18,506 nucleotides of DNA from Bacteroidales bacterium UBA7009 (GTDB taxonomy: Bacteria > Bacteroidota > Bacteroidia > Bacteroidales > Paludibacteraceae), in assembly GCA_002449665.1 (NCBI GenBank), contig DJXH01000015.1, forward strand, positions 1 through 18,506, in the 5' to 3' direction. A model generated the notes under the pieces. That model was given only the letters and a program-made list of their open reading frames with translations. It was not told the DNA's origin and searched no databases. Shown here one piece after another: positions 5,045 to 13,581 of the stretch. Within the stretch, counting starts at the first letter, position 1, and each line of letters begins with the position of its first letter. A program made the position numbers and the translations under genes.

Positions 5045-5054
5045 TTATGTGAAT
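5036..5054. promoter_or_regulatory. Operator-like palindrome over the -33 box
   Basis: ATTCACA (5036-5042) and TGTGAAT (5048-5054) form a perfect 7-bp inverted repeat with a 5-bp AT centre. It covers the -33 box, a position where a bound dimer would block transcription. A product of this operon may be the repressor, but none has an obvious HTH. Confidence 0.5.
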
Positions 5055-5082
5055 TTATTTTGACTTTCAATTAACTACTAAG

Positions 5083-5229
5083 TTAATCACTGCTATTAGG
5101 ATATAAAATTATATAATCCACAGTGCCCCTGTGCTCCTTGTAGGGAATACTCATACGATCCAAATAACGTTTGCACCATATCGTAAACTTACGGCGTGTC
5201 TTATTTGCATCGAGCCCCACATTCCACCC
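5083..5229 (-). pseudogene. C-terminal remnant (48 codons) of a larger gene
   Basis: The frame reads protein-like for 48 residues, including NKTRRKFTIWCKRYLDRMSI and ending VDYIILYPNSSD, then TAA at 5083-5085. Upstream it meets an in-frame stop inside the hairpin at 5,227-5,271 and has no ATG near its beginning, so the N-terminal part is missing. The composition (RRKF, aromatic-rich) suggests the last domain of a DNA- or nucleotide-handling protein, but I do not recognise it. Confidence 0.45.
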
Positions 5230-5232
5230 TTA

Positions 5233-5257
5233 AAAAGGCTGAAAATTTCAGCCTTTT
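5233..5257. terminator. Bidirectional terminator at the element/host boundary
   Basis: AAAAGGCTGA and TCAGCCTTTT flank a 5-nt AT centre, so each strand has a GC stem followed by a T-run. Outer arms CCCTTAAAA (5227-5235) and TTTTAAGGG (5263-5271) add a second nested inverted repeat. It separates the minus-strand element genes from the plus-strand glycan operon. Confidence 0.7.
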
Positions 5258-5297
5258 GTTTATTTTAAGGGAAGAATTTAGTATTTTTAAGAAGATT

Positions 5298-5329
5298 TTT
5301 GCACAGATTGCAAATATTCCGTAACTTTG
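5298..5329 (+). promoter_or_regulatory. Promoter of the plus-strand glycan operon
   Basis: TTTG (5298-5301), 20 nt, then TAACTTTG (5322-5329) match the Bacteroidota consensus exactly. Transcription should begin near 5,336, about 58 nt before ATG 5394. No other promoter or terminator is evident until the operon end, so seven genes may share it. Confidence 0.75.
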
Positions 5330-5393
5330 CAGCGAATATTTGGTCAATGTCTTTCCTTTAAGCGATGGCATTTTATATAGTGTTTATATCAAT

Positions 5394-6650
5394 ATGTCAA
5401 TAGAAAACATATATTTATCACTTCTGCGACAGGCTATTTGGGCGGATAAAGTCAAAACTGACGAACCAACTCCTTCTGTTCGTGATAATGACAATGCGGG
5501 CACTATAGATAGTCAGAAAGCCCAAAACAGTTGCAAGCCTATGCTGATAGTGCCTGACGAGCCACAACTCAAGCAACTGATGCGGCTTTGCAGCATTCAG
5601 GGTACCGCTCCGTTAGTATATGATGTTTTGCTCGGCAGCGAATACCCTATACCAGATGATTTGCGACTTCAGATGAAACAGGTATGCCTTAGTAATATGA
5701 TGCAGTTTGCACGCCTCAAAGACGAAATGGCATATACATTCGATACCCTCAAAAACAATGGCATACACCCTTATCTTCTCAAGGGATTCGGGCTTGCGAC
5801 ACTCTATCCCAAACCATACTTGCGCTCGTGGGGCGACCTTGATGTCTATGTCGGCAGCAAGCAATACCACCAAGCAGCAGCCGTATTAAGACAAACTTTT
5901 CCTAAAGCCAAACACCACGATGAGGAATGGGAAGAACTCAAGCACTATAATTTCGTACTCCCCAACGGCAGCCTTATCGAAATGCACCACCATACGATGG
6001 CATTCTTCTCACGCCGTGATGGAAAGTATTTTTACCGTCTTGAAGAAGAGGCAATGAATAGTAAAACGGCTGACATAGAAGGATATACAGTCAATATCCC
6101 CGACAATAAGTTTAATATGCTCTTCGTTTTTATGCACGCTTGGGAACATTTTTATGAAAGCGGCGCAGGTATGAAGCAGATAGCGGATGTAGCACTATTG
6201 GCTCACTCTCTATACCGGTCAAACGACTGTGATAATGAAGAACTTGCAGCATACCTCAAAGTGCATCTCAAACGAATGAAGATGCTGCAGCCTTGGCGTA
6301 TAATGGGCTATCTTATAGTAAAGGCTCTTCAGTTGCCGAGCGAGGAATGGCCGTTATATAGCGACAGTGCGACAACTCGAAAATACGGAGAAAGACTATA
6401 TAAAAGAGTTATGAAAGAAGGGCTTTGCCGTCCTAAGGATTTTGGCGACAGCAAAGATCGCTACGAGGCGCGCGACAAAGCGATGGCACTGCCCATATAC
6501 AAGCGCAAATGGCTGACACTCAAAAGTAAAATCAGTGATGCCTCTCCTATGTGGCACTACGCGCCGAGATATACTCTCCATCGCCTTGCCACCTCTATCG
6601 GCAAGGGAATCCGCCGAACAATACATAGAGAAGAGATGGTACTATACTAA
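5394..6650 (+). CDS. NTP_transf_5 family nucleotidyltransferase-like protein
   Basis: The 418-aa protein from ATG 5394 carries the signature of Pfam NTP_transf_5 at about residues 128-153: LLKGFGLATLYPKPYLRSWGDLDVYV. The GDLD aspartates are the metal-binding pair of the polymerase-beta-type fold. An upstream TTG at 5340 is rejected because it would lie almost at the transcription start. A conserved His-rich stretch (EMHHHTMAFF) follows at about residue 205. Members of this family are frequent in exopolysaccharide loci, but their substrate is generally not known. As first gene of the operon it may transfer a nucleotidyl group in glycan assembly or regulate it. The family call is good; the reaction is inferred. 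Confidence 0.8.
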   Translation: MSIENIYLSLLRQAIWADKVKTDEPTPSVRDNDNAGTIDSQKAQNSCKPMLIVPDEPQLKQLMRLCSIQGTAPLVYDVLLGSEYPIPDDLRLQMKQVCLSNMMQFARLKDEMAYTFDTLKNNGIHPYLLKGFGLATLYPKPYLRSWGDLDVYVGSKQYHQAAAVLRQTFPKAKHHDEEWEELKHYNFVLPNGSLIEMHHHTMAFFSRRDGKYFYRLEEEAMNSKTADIEGYTVNIPDNKFNMLFVFMHAWEHFYESGAGMKQIADVALLAHSLYRSNDCDNEELAAYLKVHLKRMKMLQPWRIMGYLIVKALQLPSEEWPLYSDSATTRKYGERLYKRVMKEGLCRPKDFGDSKDRYEARDKAMALPIYKRKWLTLKSKISDASPMWHYAPRYTLHRLATSIGKGIRRTIHREEMVLY

Positions 6651-6654
6651 ATAA

Positions 6655-7671
6655 ATGCAACTTATCACCGACATAAAAGACATTGACCGACAGGCGTGGA
6701 GCGAACTTGTAACTTGCTCTGACACTGCCACTTGGTTTGCCACACCTGCGGCTGTTGATTTCTATGCCGCTCAAAAAGACATTATGCAACCGTTTGCCAT
6801 AGCGGTAGAAAGGAGCAATACCACTCTTGCCGGTATTGCTACTGGATATATAACCCGTGAAAAAAGCGCACTGAAACAGTATTTTACGCGGCGTGCTATC
6901 ATTGTCGGCGGACCTATGCTCGTCAATAACATCACTGACGATGAACTGAAAACGCTACTGCTCGGAACGATTAAATACCTCAAAAAGAAGAGTATATACA
7001 TAGAGACTCGCAACTTCAACTCCTACGAAAAGCATAAAAAGACATTTCAATTATGCGGATTTGACTATCTGCCACACCTGAATTTTCATATAGACACATC
7101 ATCACTTGATATTATAGAGCAAAATTTAGGCAAGAGCCGCAAACGCGATATACGAACCTCATTCAGAGACGGCGCTACAATAGTGGAAAATCCGACTAAA
7201 GAGCAAGTTGAACAATGGTACAAGATTTTGCAGCACCTGTATCAGACCAAAGTGCATACCCCACTCTTCCCCTTGTCTTTTTTTGAGAGTCTGAGACTAC
7301 ATAAGGACGGACGGCTGCTGCTTGTGGCTTACGAGGGCAGGATAATAGGCGGGACTGCTTGTGTGATGCTTCAAGGCAAGTGCCTGTACGAGTGGTTCGT
7401 ATGCGGACAGGACGGACAGCAAAAGACCATCTTTCCCTCGTCGGTAGCCACGTATGCCGCCATACAATATTCAGCAAACAATGGTGTTCCTCGTTTTGAT
7501 ATGATGGGTGCCGGTACGCCCGACAAGGAATACGGTGTTAGGGAGTTTAAGAGCAAGTTCGGCGGCAAGGAAGTGGAGTACGGGCGGTTTATACATATCT
7601 GCCACCCCCTACTCTATGCTGTTGGCAAAGTAGGAGTAAAAATACTGAAATCAAGAAAAGCAAACCGATGA
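6655..7671 (+). CDS. FemAB/GNAT-like acyltransferase
   Basis: This 338-aa protein starts 4 nt after the previous stop. It has the double-GNAT layout of FemAB-related proteins (Acetyltransf_6-like): an N-terminal part with YIETRNFNSYEKHKKTFQLC around residues 103-122, then RKRDIRTSFRDGATI near 162, and a second acyltransferase core with LLLVAYEGRIIGGTACVMLQ near 222 and the closing motif FDMMGAGTPDKEYGVREFKS near 281. FemAB-type enzymes add amino acids to peptidoglycan; relatives in polysaccharide loci probably acylate or aminoacylate sugars. No signal peptide is present, so it is cytoplasmic. It overlaps the next gene by 4 nt (ATGA), showing tight coupling. The substrate cannot be told from sequence. 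Confidence 0.75.
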   Translation: MQLITDIKDIDRQAWSELVTCSDTATWFATPAAVDFYAAQKDIMQPFAIAVERSNTTLAGIATGYITREKSALKQYFTRRAIIVGGPMLVNNITDDELKTLLLGTIKYLKKKSIYIETRNFNSYEKHKKTFQLCGFDYLPHLNFHIDTSSLDIIEQNLGKSRKRDIRTSFRDGATIVENPTKEQVEQWYKILQHLYQTKVHTPLFPLSFFESLRLHKDGRLLLVAYEGRIIGGTACVMLQGKCLYEWFVCGQDGQQKTIFPSSVATYAAIQYSANNGVPRFDMMGAGTPDKEYGVREFKSKFGGKEVEYGRFIHICHPLLYAVGKVGVKILKSRKANR

Positions 7672-8726
7672 ATATCTGGATTGACATCTGCCATACGCCG
7701 CAATATAATTTTTATCGGAACCTGATAGAAACGGCGGCAAAAAACGGACACACCGTCTATCTTACCGTACTTGACAGAGGGCGTACGCCAAAGATTATAA
7801 AAACAGAATTAGCGGGGAAAAGCAACATCACAATAGATGTAATCGGCAAGCACAGAATGAACAAAATATCCGCCGTATGGGAAGCCAATGTGGTGAGGAT
7901 TATCCAATTGCTTCATTGGGCAAAACAAAGGCATATAGACCTTGTCTTCAGCAACTGTATGGCGGCAATGATAATAGGCAAACTGCTTGGCATACCGCGA
8001 TATAGTTTTGACGACGACCCCGATACGATTGATTTCTATCCGAAAAAGTGGTGTTCAATAGAGTCAAACTATTGCCTCTATGACGACCCTAAAACCGCAT
8101 CCAAAGGCGGCTCTGTGAAAGTGATGAAATGTCTGAAGGAGTGGTCATACCTTTGTCCGAGAGTGTTTAAGGCAGACGAAAAAGCACTTGAACCATACGG
8201 CGTTACGGCAAAAGATTATATTTTTGTAAGAGAGGTATCCGTAGGCACTGTCAATTATGCCGGTCAGCAAAGCGGTGCTGTACTTGACATTGTTGCTGAT
8301 ATACCCAATGACAAGAAAGTGTTGCTTTCGCTTGAAGAGAAAGACCGCCGTCATCTTTACCCAAAAGACTGGATTCTGCTTCAAGAGCCGATACAGGATA
8401 TACATTCGCTTATATATTATAGTCTTGCTCTTGTATCTTCGGGCGATAGTATGGCAAGAGAGGCAGCGATGCTCGGTGTGCCGGCTTACTATCTCGGAGT
8501 GAGACACTATATGCCTGCCAACAAAGCCGCTCATACGGTGGCAAAACTGCAAAACAGGCAATCTATGCCGTTTGGGGAATGGATAAACAGTCTGCTCCGA
8601 GACAGGCAACAGGCAGAGTTGCTGCAAAGCGAAACGAGAGAAAGAATTGACAAAGAGTTTATAGACATAAACGGCTATATGCTGAATATCATAGACAAAG
8701 TAGAAGCCGAATTGAAAAACAATTAG
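7668..8726 (+). CDS. DUF354-family GT-B-like protein
   Basis: The 352-aa protein begins MNIWIDICHTPQYNFYRNLI, the typical start of DUF354 proteins ('MkIWiDi.hPph..FfrnlI'), which share the GT-B fold of UDP-GlcNAc 2-epimerase and MurG-like glycosyltransferases. The C-terminal half has SLALVSSGDSMAREAAMLGV (about residues 252-271), the expected nucleotide-sugar-binding loop with SGDSM..EAA. This is followed by GVPAYYLG. DUF354 genes are common in surface-polysaccharide clusters of archaea and Bacteroidota, but their reaction is unproven. Here it overlaps the acyltransferase gene and precedes the dehydrogenase by 4 nt. Confidence 0.8.
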   Translation: MNIWIDICHTPQYNFYRNLIETAAKNGHTVYLTVLDRGRTPKIIKTELAGKSNITIDVIGKHRMNKISAVWEANVVRIIQLLHWAKQRHIDLVFSNCMAAMIIGKLLGIPRYSFDDDPDTIDFYPKKWCSIESNYCLYDDPKTASKGGSVKVMKCLKEWSYLCPRVFKADEKALEPYGVTAKDYIFVREVSVGTVNYAGQQSGAVLDIVADIPNDKKVLLSLEEKDRRHLYPKDWILLQEPIQDIHSLIYYSLALVSSGDSMAREAAMLGVPAYYLGVRHYMPANKAAHTVAKLQNRQSMPFGEWINSLLRDRQQAELLQSETRERIDKEFIDINGYMLNIIDKVEAELKNN

Positions 8727-8730
8727 CAAT

Positions 8731-10107
8731 ATGAATATCAGTATTTTCGGATTAGGATATGTAGGCTGCGTAGGAGCCGCTTGCCTTGCCAAGTTGGGAC
8801 ACAACGTCATCGGCGTGGACGTAAACGCTAATAAAGTGAAACTTATACAGGAAGGCAAACCAACCATAATAGAAGAAGGGATTGCCGAATTATGTGCAGA
8901 AGGACATCAGCGCGGACTACTACACGCCACACAAGATGTAAACGAAGCCGTCCGGAAAACGGAAGTGGGATTTATCGTTGTAGGCACTCCCTCCACAAAA
9001 GAAGGACACCTTAACCTTAATTATATATATACCGTTGCCCGACAAATAGGCGAGGCTTTGCGCGCCAAGGAAGGGTTCTTCACCGTTGCCATCCGCTCAA
9101 CCGTCCTGCCCGGGACAAACCGCAAAGTGGGCGAGATAATAAGTGAAGCATCAGGCAAACAGAGAGATATAGATTTTACTGTTGTCAGCAATCCCGAGTT
9201 CCTGCGCGAAGGCAGCAGCGTAAAAGACTATTTTAATCCCCCGCTCACGCTTGTTGGCACAGACAACCTGCGAGCAGAGCAGCAGTTTAGGGAAATATAT
9301 AAAGACATCCCTGCCGAATTTGTATGCACAGATATTGCGGTAGCAGAGATAATGAAGTATGTGAATAACACCTACCACGCTCTGAAGATTGTCTTCGGCA
9401 ACGAGGTGGGCAATATATGCAAAGGGCTGAACATCGACTCGCACAAAGTGATGGACATCTTTTGCAAGGACAAACAACTCAATATATCTCCCTACTACTT
9501 CAAGCCCGGCTTTGCCTACGGCGGCAGTTGTCTGCCAAAAGACATGAAAGCCCTCAAAACACTTGCTCACGACCTATATGTCGACGTTCCCGTCTTAGAC
9601 AGCATATACGGCAGCAACGAGAAGCAGAAACAGCGTGCCGTAGAACTGATAATGGCACAGGGCAAACGCAAGATAGGCATTCTCGGTCTCTCTTTCAAAG
9701 CCGGCACGGATGACCTGCGTTGCTCGCCTATAGTTGATGTAGTGGAAAGTCTTCTCGGCAAAGGCTTTGATGTACGTATATACGACAAGAACGTGAAAGT
9801 GAGCGAACTGACAGGCACCAACAAAGACTTCATTATGGCAAAAATACCTCACCTGCAACATTTCGTAACCGACAACTTGGATGCGGTATGCCAAGAGAGT
9901 GATGTACTCGTAGTAACCAACAAGGAAAAAGAGTTTGCCGACCTGCTGCAAAGATATGAGAACAAGACAGTTATAGATCTTGTAAGACAATGGAAAGAGG
10001 TGGACTATAACGGACACTATGAAGGTCTGTCGTGGGGCGACATCAACACTAACCGAACAGCACAGACACGAAAGATTCAGCCCGATTTCGTTAAAACCGA
10101 GTTTTGA
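8731..10107 (+). CDS. GDP-mannose 6-dehydrogenase-like nucleotide-sugar dehydrogenase
   Basis: The 458-aa protein has the UDP-glucose/GDP-mannose dehydrogenase layout: an N-terminal NAD-binding motif GLGYVGCVGAACLAKLG (residues 7-23), the segment NPEFLREGSSVKDY, then GFAYGGSCLPKD with catalytic Cys267. The C-terminal domain has GILGLSFKAGTDDLRCSP. GGSCLPKD and the C-terminal wording (IYDKNV, HLQHFVTDNLDAV) are closer to AlgD than to UDP-glucose dehydrogenase, which usually has GGSCFPKD. It should oxidise C6 of the sugar twice with NAD to give a uronate, probably GDP-mannuronate. GDP-mannose use also fits gmd and fcl downstream. A UDP-hexose substrate is the main alternative. Confidence 0.85.
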   Translation: MNISIFGLGYVGCVGAACLAKLGHNVIGVDVNANKVKLIQEGKPTIIEEGIAELCAEGHQRGLLHATQDVNEAVRKTEVGFIVVGTPSTKEGHLNLNYIYTVARQIGEALRAKEGFFTVAIRSTVLPGTNRKVGEIISEASGKQRDIDFTVVSNPEFLREGSSVKDYFNPPLTLVGTDNLRAEQQFREIYKDIPAEFVCTDIAVAEIMKYVNNTYHALKIVFGNEVGNICKGLNIDSHKVMDIFCKDKQLNISPYYFKPGFAYGGSCLPKDMKALKTLAHDLYVDVPVLDSIYGSNEKQKQRAVELIMAQGKRKIGILGLSFKAGTDDLRCSPIVDVVESLLGKGFDVRIYDKNVKVSELTGTNKDFIMAKIPHLQHFVTDNLDAVCQESDVLVVTNKEKEFADLLQRYENKTVIDLVRQWKEVDYNGHYEGLSWGDINTNRTAQTRKIQPDFVKTEF

Positions 10108-10152
10108 CCGACTTGTAACATTTCCTTTTGACAAAGCCTAATCAGCAAAACA

Positions 10153-11589
10153 ATGAAACATAATTACAACATATTAAGAACATTCCTTCTGATTTTCTTA
10201 ACAGCAGCATCTTACTTTTGCATATCCACACCGCCTTTGTATGCCGAAACACTGACAGCAGAAGTGACGGCTTGGAACAAAGCCGAACTGACCGGTGATA
10301 TTACAGGATTGGAAACTGCTATGTTCGTCAATTCCTACCACAGCAAAGGTAATGTACGCAAAGGAGATACGGCACGGTTGGAAATAGCCGGTCTGCCCAA
10401 ATGTTACGTAAAGAAAATAGAGGCGTGGGTAAAGTCGAACAAAAACTCCGGTGCAGGCGACCTGACGGTGAAAGCAGGCAGTCAAACTATACTCACCCGA
10501 AACGGCGATTATAATAAATGGAGCGGGACAACAGCCTACTCTACCGACTATCTGCCTTTTATCATCAACTGCAACCAACTGCTCTTTTCCGATGAGAGCA
10601 TTACTCTCACTCTCATAGGCACTACTAATTCTCTCGCATTAAACAAGTTAGTCATCACCTACGAAGCCACCGCCCCCGAACCGTATTGCGTTAGTTTTCA
10701 GACTACAGACGGCATAATTGATGTATGTGAAAAAGAAGCGGGTGCAGGTGTCGCCCTGCCGAATCTGAAATCTGAGATGCTGAATATCATTGCCGATTGG
10801 GAACTGATAGGCTGGAGTTGGACAGAAATAAGCGGTCAGACTACCACTCAACCGCATTACTACAAACTGAACGAGACATTCTATCCGCAGAAAAACATCA
10901 CACTCTACCCGGTTTATCGCCAAAGCGATGAGATGCAGGCGGTTGAGATAGACAGAACCAGACAAGACGGAGAGTATGTCATCGCTCGGTACACATACGA
11001 AGACAACTTTGGGATGTTCAGCGGCAGTGTAACAGGCGGGTATGTTTATTCCTCACCCTGCAACATCAGTTATGACCAAGACAGCACTGCTTATCTCTAT
11101 GCCGCCGCCATTCCTGCCGAAAACAGATACAGACTCGATTTTGAAAACGACAGCGTCAGCATATACAACATAGCAACAGAAAGTTATATCGGATACGGCA
11201 CATCGAGGCTTCAGTCAAGCCAACGCAAGTGGAAAGTGATTGAACAGGGACACAACAGCGTTTTCCTGTGCTGTGAAGACAAATATAACGGTACAGGACT
11301 GACAATGGATTATAAAGTTGATGCTAAAGACAAAGATGGCAACTGGATAGACGTGTTTGCCATAAAGACCTTGGCATATAATCCCCGCTATGATTTTTTA
11401 CTTCTCTTTGAGGTGAGCGGTCTGCCCGTAACTGCAAGAGCGGCGCAATATACTTCACACCCCGAATCGTTCACCGCTCTTGGTTCAATACAAAAATCAG
11501 AGCAACAACAAAAAACAATAATCAACGGCAGACTATATATTAAATCATCAGCCGGAACATACGATATACTCGGAAACAAAATACAATAG
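10153..11589 (+). CDS. Secreted beta-rich protein with InlB-like domain and T9SS-like C-terminal tail
   Basis: The 478-aa protein has a signal peptide: Lys/His/Asn start, hydrophobic segment ILRTFLLIFLTAASYFCI, likely cut after LYA (residue 31). Residues about 178-255 form a domain resembling the Listeria-Bacteroides (InlB B) repeat, with FQTTDGIIDV, WELIGWSW and the typical close ITLYPVYR. The rest is beta-rich and Thr/Ser/Tyr-rich. The last 20 residues (TIINGRLYIKSSAGTYDILG, then NKIQ) resemble the short Por secretion tails of Bacteroidales (type IX sorting). It should reach the cell surface. It is the only exported protein in an operon of sugar-nucleotide enzymes, so it may carry or bind the glycan made here; this is inference. 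The family as a whole was not recognised. Confidence 0.65.
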   Translation: MKHNYNILRTFLLIFLTAASYFCISTPPLYAETLTAEVTAWNKAELTGDITGLETAMFVNSYHSKGNVRKGDTARLEIAGLPKCYVKKIEAWVKSNKNSGAGDLTVKAGSQTILTRNGDYNKWSGTTAYSTDYLPFIINCNQLLFSDESITLTLIGTTNSLALNKLVITYEATAPEPYCVSFQTTDGIIDVCEKEAGAGVALPNLKSEMLNIIADWELIGWSWTEISGQTTTQPHYYKLNETFYPQKNITLYPVYRQSDEMQAVEIDRTRQDGEYVIARYTYEDNFGMFSGSVTGGYVYSSPCNISYDQDSTAYLYAAAIPAENRYRLDFENDSVSIYNIATESYIGYGTSRLQSSQRKWKVIEQGHNSVFLCCEDKYNGTGLTMDYKVDAKDKDGNWIDVFAIKTLAYNPRYDFLLLFEVSGLPVTARAAQYTSHPESFTALGSIQKSEQQQKTIINGRLYIKSSAGTYDILGNKIQ

Positions 11590-11594
11590 ACTAT

Positions 11595-12650
11595 ATGAAA
11601 AAAGCAATCATCACAGGTATTACCGGTCAGGATGGTAGTTATCTTGCAGAGTTTCTGCTCGAAAAAGGCTATGAAGTACACGGTATCATTCGCCGTAGCA
11701 GCACCTTCAACACCGGCAGAATAGAGCATCTTTATCTTCAGGAATGGGTGCGCGACCAACGTCAGCCCCGTGCTATCAATCTCCACTATGGAGATATGAC
11801 CGACTCATCTTCGCTCATCCGTATTATCGGCGAAATACAGCCAGATGAGATATATAACCTTGCGGCACAGAGCCATGTAAAGGTTAGTTTTGACGTACCT
11901 GAATATACCGCCGACACTGATGCTATCGGTACGCTTCGCCTGCTTGAGGCAGTACGTATGCTCGGCTTGGAAAAGAAAACACGTATCTACCAAGCCTCCA
12001 CATCCGAACTGTTCGGACTGGTGCAGGAAGTTCCGCAGAAAGAAACCACCCCATTCTACCCTCGTTCTCCCTACGGCGTTGCTAAGCAATACGGGTTCTG
12101 GATAACCAAGAACTATCGCGAAGCGTATGGAATGTTCGCCGTAAACGGCATTCTCTTTAACCACGAGTCGGAACGCAGAGGCGAGACATTCGTAACACGG
12201 AAGATAACATTAGCAGCGGCAGCCATAGCAAACGGCAAGCAGGACAAACTTTACTTAGGTAATCTCTCTGCTCGCCGCGACTGGGGATATGCAAAGGACT
12301 ACGTAGAGTGTATGTGGCTCATACTACAGCACCCCACCCCCGAAGATTTTGTTATTGCAACCGGAGAGATGCATACCGTCCGCGAGTTCTGCACACTTGC
12401 CTTCCATTATGCAGGCATTGAACTTCGTTGGGAAGGCGAGGGGATAAACGAGAAAGGTATAGACCAAAAGACGAACAAGGTGCTTGTAGAGGTTGACCCG
12501 CGTTTCTTCCGCCCGACCGAGGTGGAGCAACTTTGCGGCGACCCGACAAAAGCCAAAACACTGCTTGGCTGGCAACCTACCAAAACGAATTTTGATACTC
12601 TTGTAAGACTGATGGTTGAAAACGACTTGAAAGCGTATGGAAAAGAATAG
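11595..12650 (+). CDS. gmd: GDP-mannose 4,6-dehydratase
   Basis: This 351-aa short-chain dehydrogenase-type enzyme converts GDP-D-mannose to GDP-4-dehydro-6-deoxy-D-mannose, the first step toward GDP-L-fucose. The NADP-binding motif is GITGQDGSYL (8-17), followed by HGIIRRSSTFNTGRIEHLY. The catalytic group is in STSELFG (about 135-141) with Thr136 and Glu138, and in YGVAK with Tyr160 and Lys164. The signature NHESERRGETFVTRKI follows near residue 189. The length is normal and the sequence intact. It starts 5 nt after the secreted-protein gene and overlaps fcl by 14 nt. Confidence 0.95.
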   Translation: MKKAIITGITGQDGSYLAEFLLEKGYEVHGIIRRSSTFNTGRIEHLYLQEWVRDQRQPRAINLHYGDMTDSSSLIRIIGEIQPDEIYNLAAQSHVKVSFDVPEYTADTDAIGTLRLLEAVRMLGLEKKTRIYQASTSELFGLVQEVPQKETTPFYPRSPYGVAKQYGFWITKNYREAYGMFAVNGILFNHESERRGETFVTRKITLAAAAIANGKQDKLYLGNLSARRDWGYAKDYVECMWLILQHPTPEDFVIATGEMHTVREFCTLAFHYAGIELRWEGEGINEKGIDQKTNKVLVEVDPRFFRPTEVEQLCGDPTKAKTLLGWQPTKTNFDTLVRLMVENDLKAYGKE

Positions 12651-13578
12651 TAAGATTTATGTTGCCGGTCATCGCGGTATGGTAGGCAGCGCGATTGTAA
12701 GAGAACTGCTACGGCAGGGATATACCAACATCATAACACGCACTCACAGCGAACTTGACCTTACACGCCAAGCCGATGTAGAAATATTTTTTGAGCAGGA
12801 AAAGCCCGACTATGTCTTTCTTGCGGCAGCAAAGGTTGGCGGGATAGTAGCCAATCAGAATGCACTTGCCGACTTTATGTACGACAATATAGTGCTTGAG
12901 ATGAACGTTATTCACGCAGCTTGGAAAAACGGCTGCAAGAAACTTGAGTTTCTCGGTTCGTCCTGCATCTACCCCCGCCTTGCGCCGCAGCCGATGAAGG
13001 AAGACTGCCTGCTCACAAGTGCACTCGAACCTACCAACGAGGCGTATGCACTTGCAAAGATTTCCGGACTCAAATACTGCGAATACCTAAATCGCCAGTA
13101 CGGAACCGACTATATATCAGTAATGCCCACCAATCTATACGGACCAAACGACAACTACCATCCCGTTCATAGCCACGTATTGCCGGCACTCATTCGTCGC
13201 TTCCACGAGGCCAAACAGAGCGGCGCAGAAAGCGTTACCTGTTGGGGTGACGGTAGTCCGCTGCGCGAGTTCCTCTATGTGGACGACCTTGCCAATCTGT
13301 GCGTCTTCCTTATGAACAACTATTCTGGCAATGAGACTGTAAATGCCGGAACAGGTAAGGAAATTTCGATAAAAGGACTTACTGAACTTGTGGCGGAAGT
13401 CGTTGGCTATGAGGGGAAAATACTATGGGATACCACTCGCCCTAACGGCACACCGCGCAAACTGCTCGACGTAAGCAAAGTCGCTGCATTAGGCTGGACA
13501 TACCGCACCGAACTCAAAGACGGCATACGCCTTGCTTATGAGGACTTTCTCCACAACCCGATTCGGGCAGAGAGATAG
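12637..13578 (+). CDS. fcl: GDP-L-fucose synthase (epimerase/reductase)
   Basis: The 313-aa enzyme turns GDP-4-dehydro-6-deoxy-D-mannose into GDP-L-fucose by 3,5-epimerisation and NADPH reduction. The cofactor motif is GHRGMVGSAI (11-20). AAAKVGGI near 63, LGSSCIYPR near 106 and the catalytic YALAK (Tyr137, Lys141) are all present, as are NLYGPNDNY and LREFLYVDDLA. Its ATG lies inside the gmd 3' end (14-nt overlap), the usual gmd-fcl coupling. It is the last gene of the plus operon, only 3 nt from the convergent gmhA. Confidence 0.95.
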   Translation: MEKNSKIYVAGHRGMVGSAIVRELLRQGYTNIITRTHSELDLTRQADVEIFFEQEKPDYVFLAAAKVGGIVANQNALADFMYDNIVLEMNVIHAAWKNGCKKLEFLGSSCIYPRLAPQPMKEDCLLTSALEPTNEAYALAKISGLKYCEYLNRQYGTDYISVMPTNLYGPNDNYHPVHSHVLPALIRRFHEAKQSGAESVTCWGDGSPLREFLYVDDLANLCVFLMNNYSGNETVNAGTGKEISIKGLTELVAEVVGYEGKILWDTTRPNGTPRKLLDVSKVAALGWTYRTELKDGIRLAYEDFLHNPIRAER

Positions 13579-13581
13579 CCT

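Noticed and set aside
8145..8867. Minus-strand 240-codon frame
   Set aside because: It is antisense to the DUF354 and dehydrogenase genes, both with clear family motifs.
9595..10134. Minus-strand 179-codon frame
   Set aside because: It is antisense to the catalytic and C-terminal domains of the GDP-mannose dehydrogenase-like gene and has no family features.
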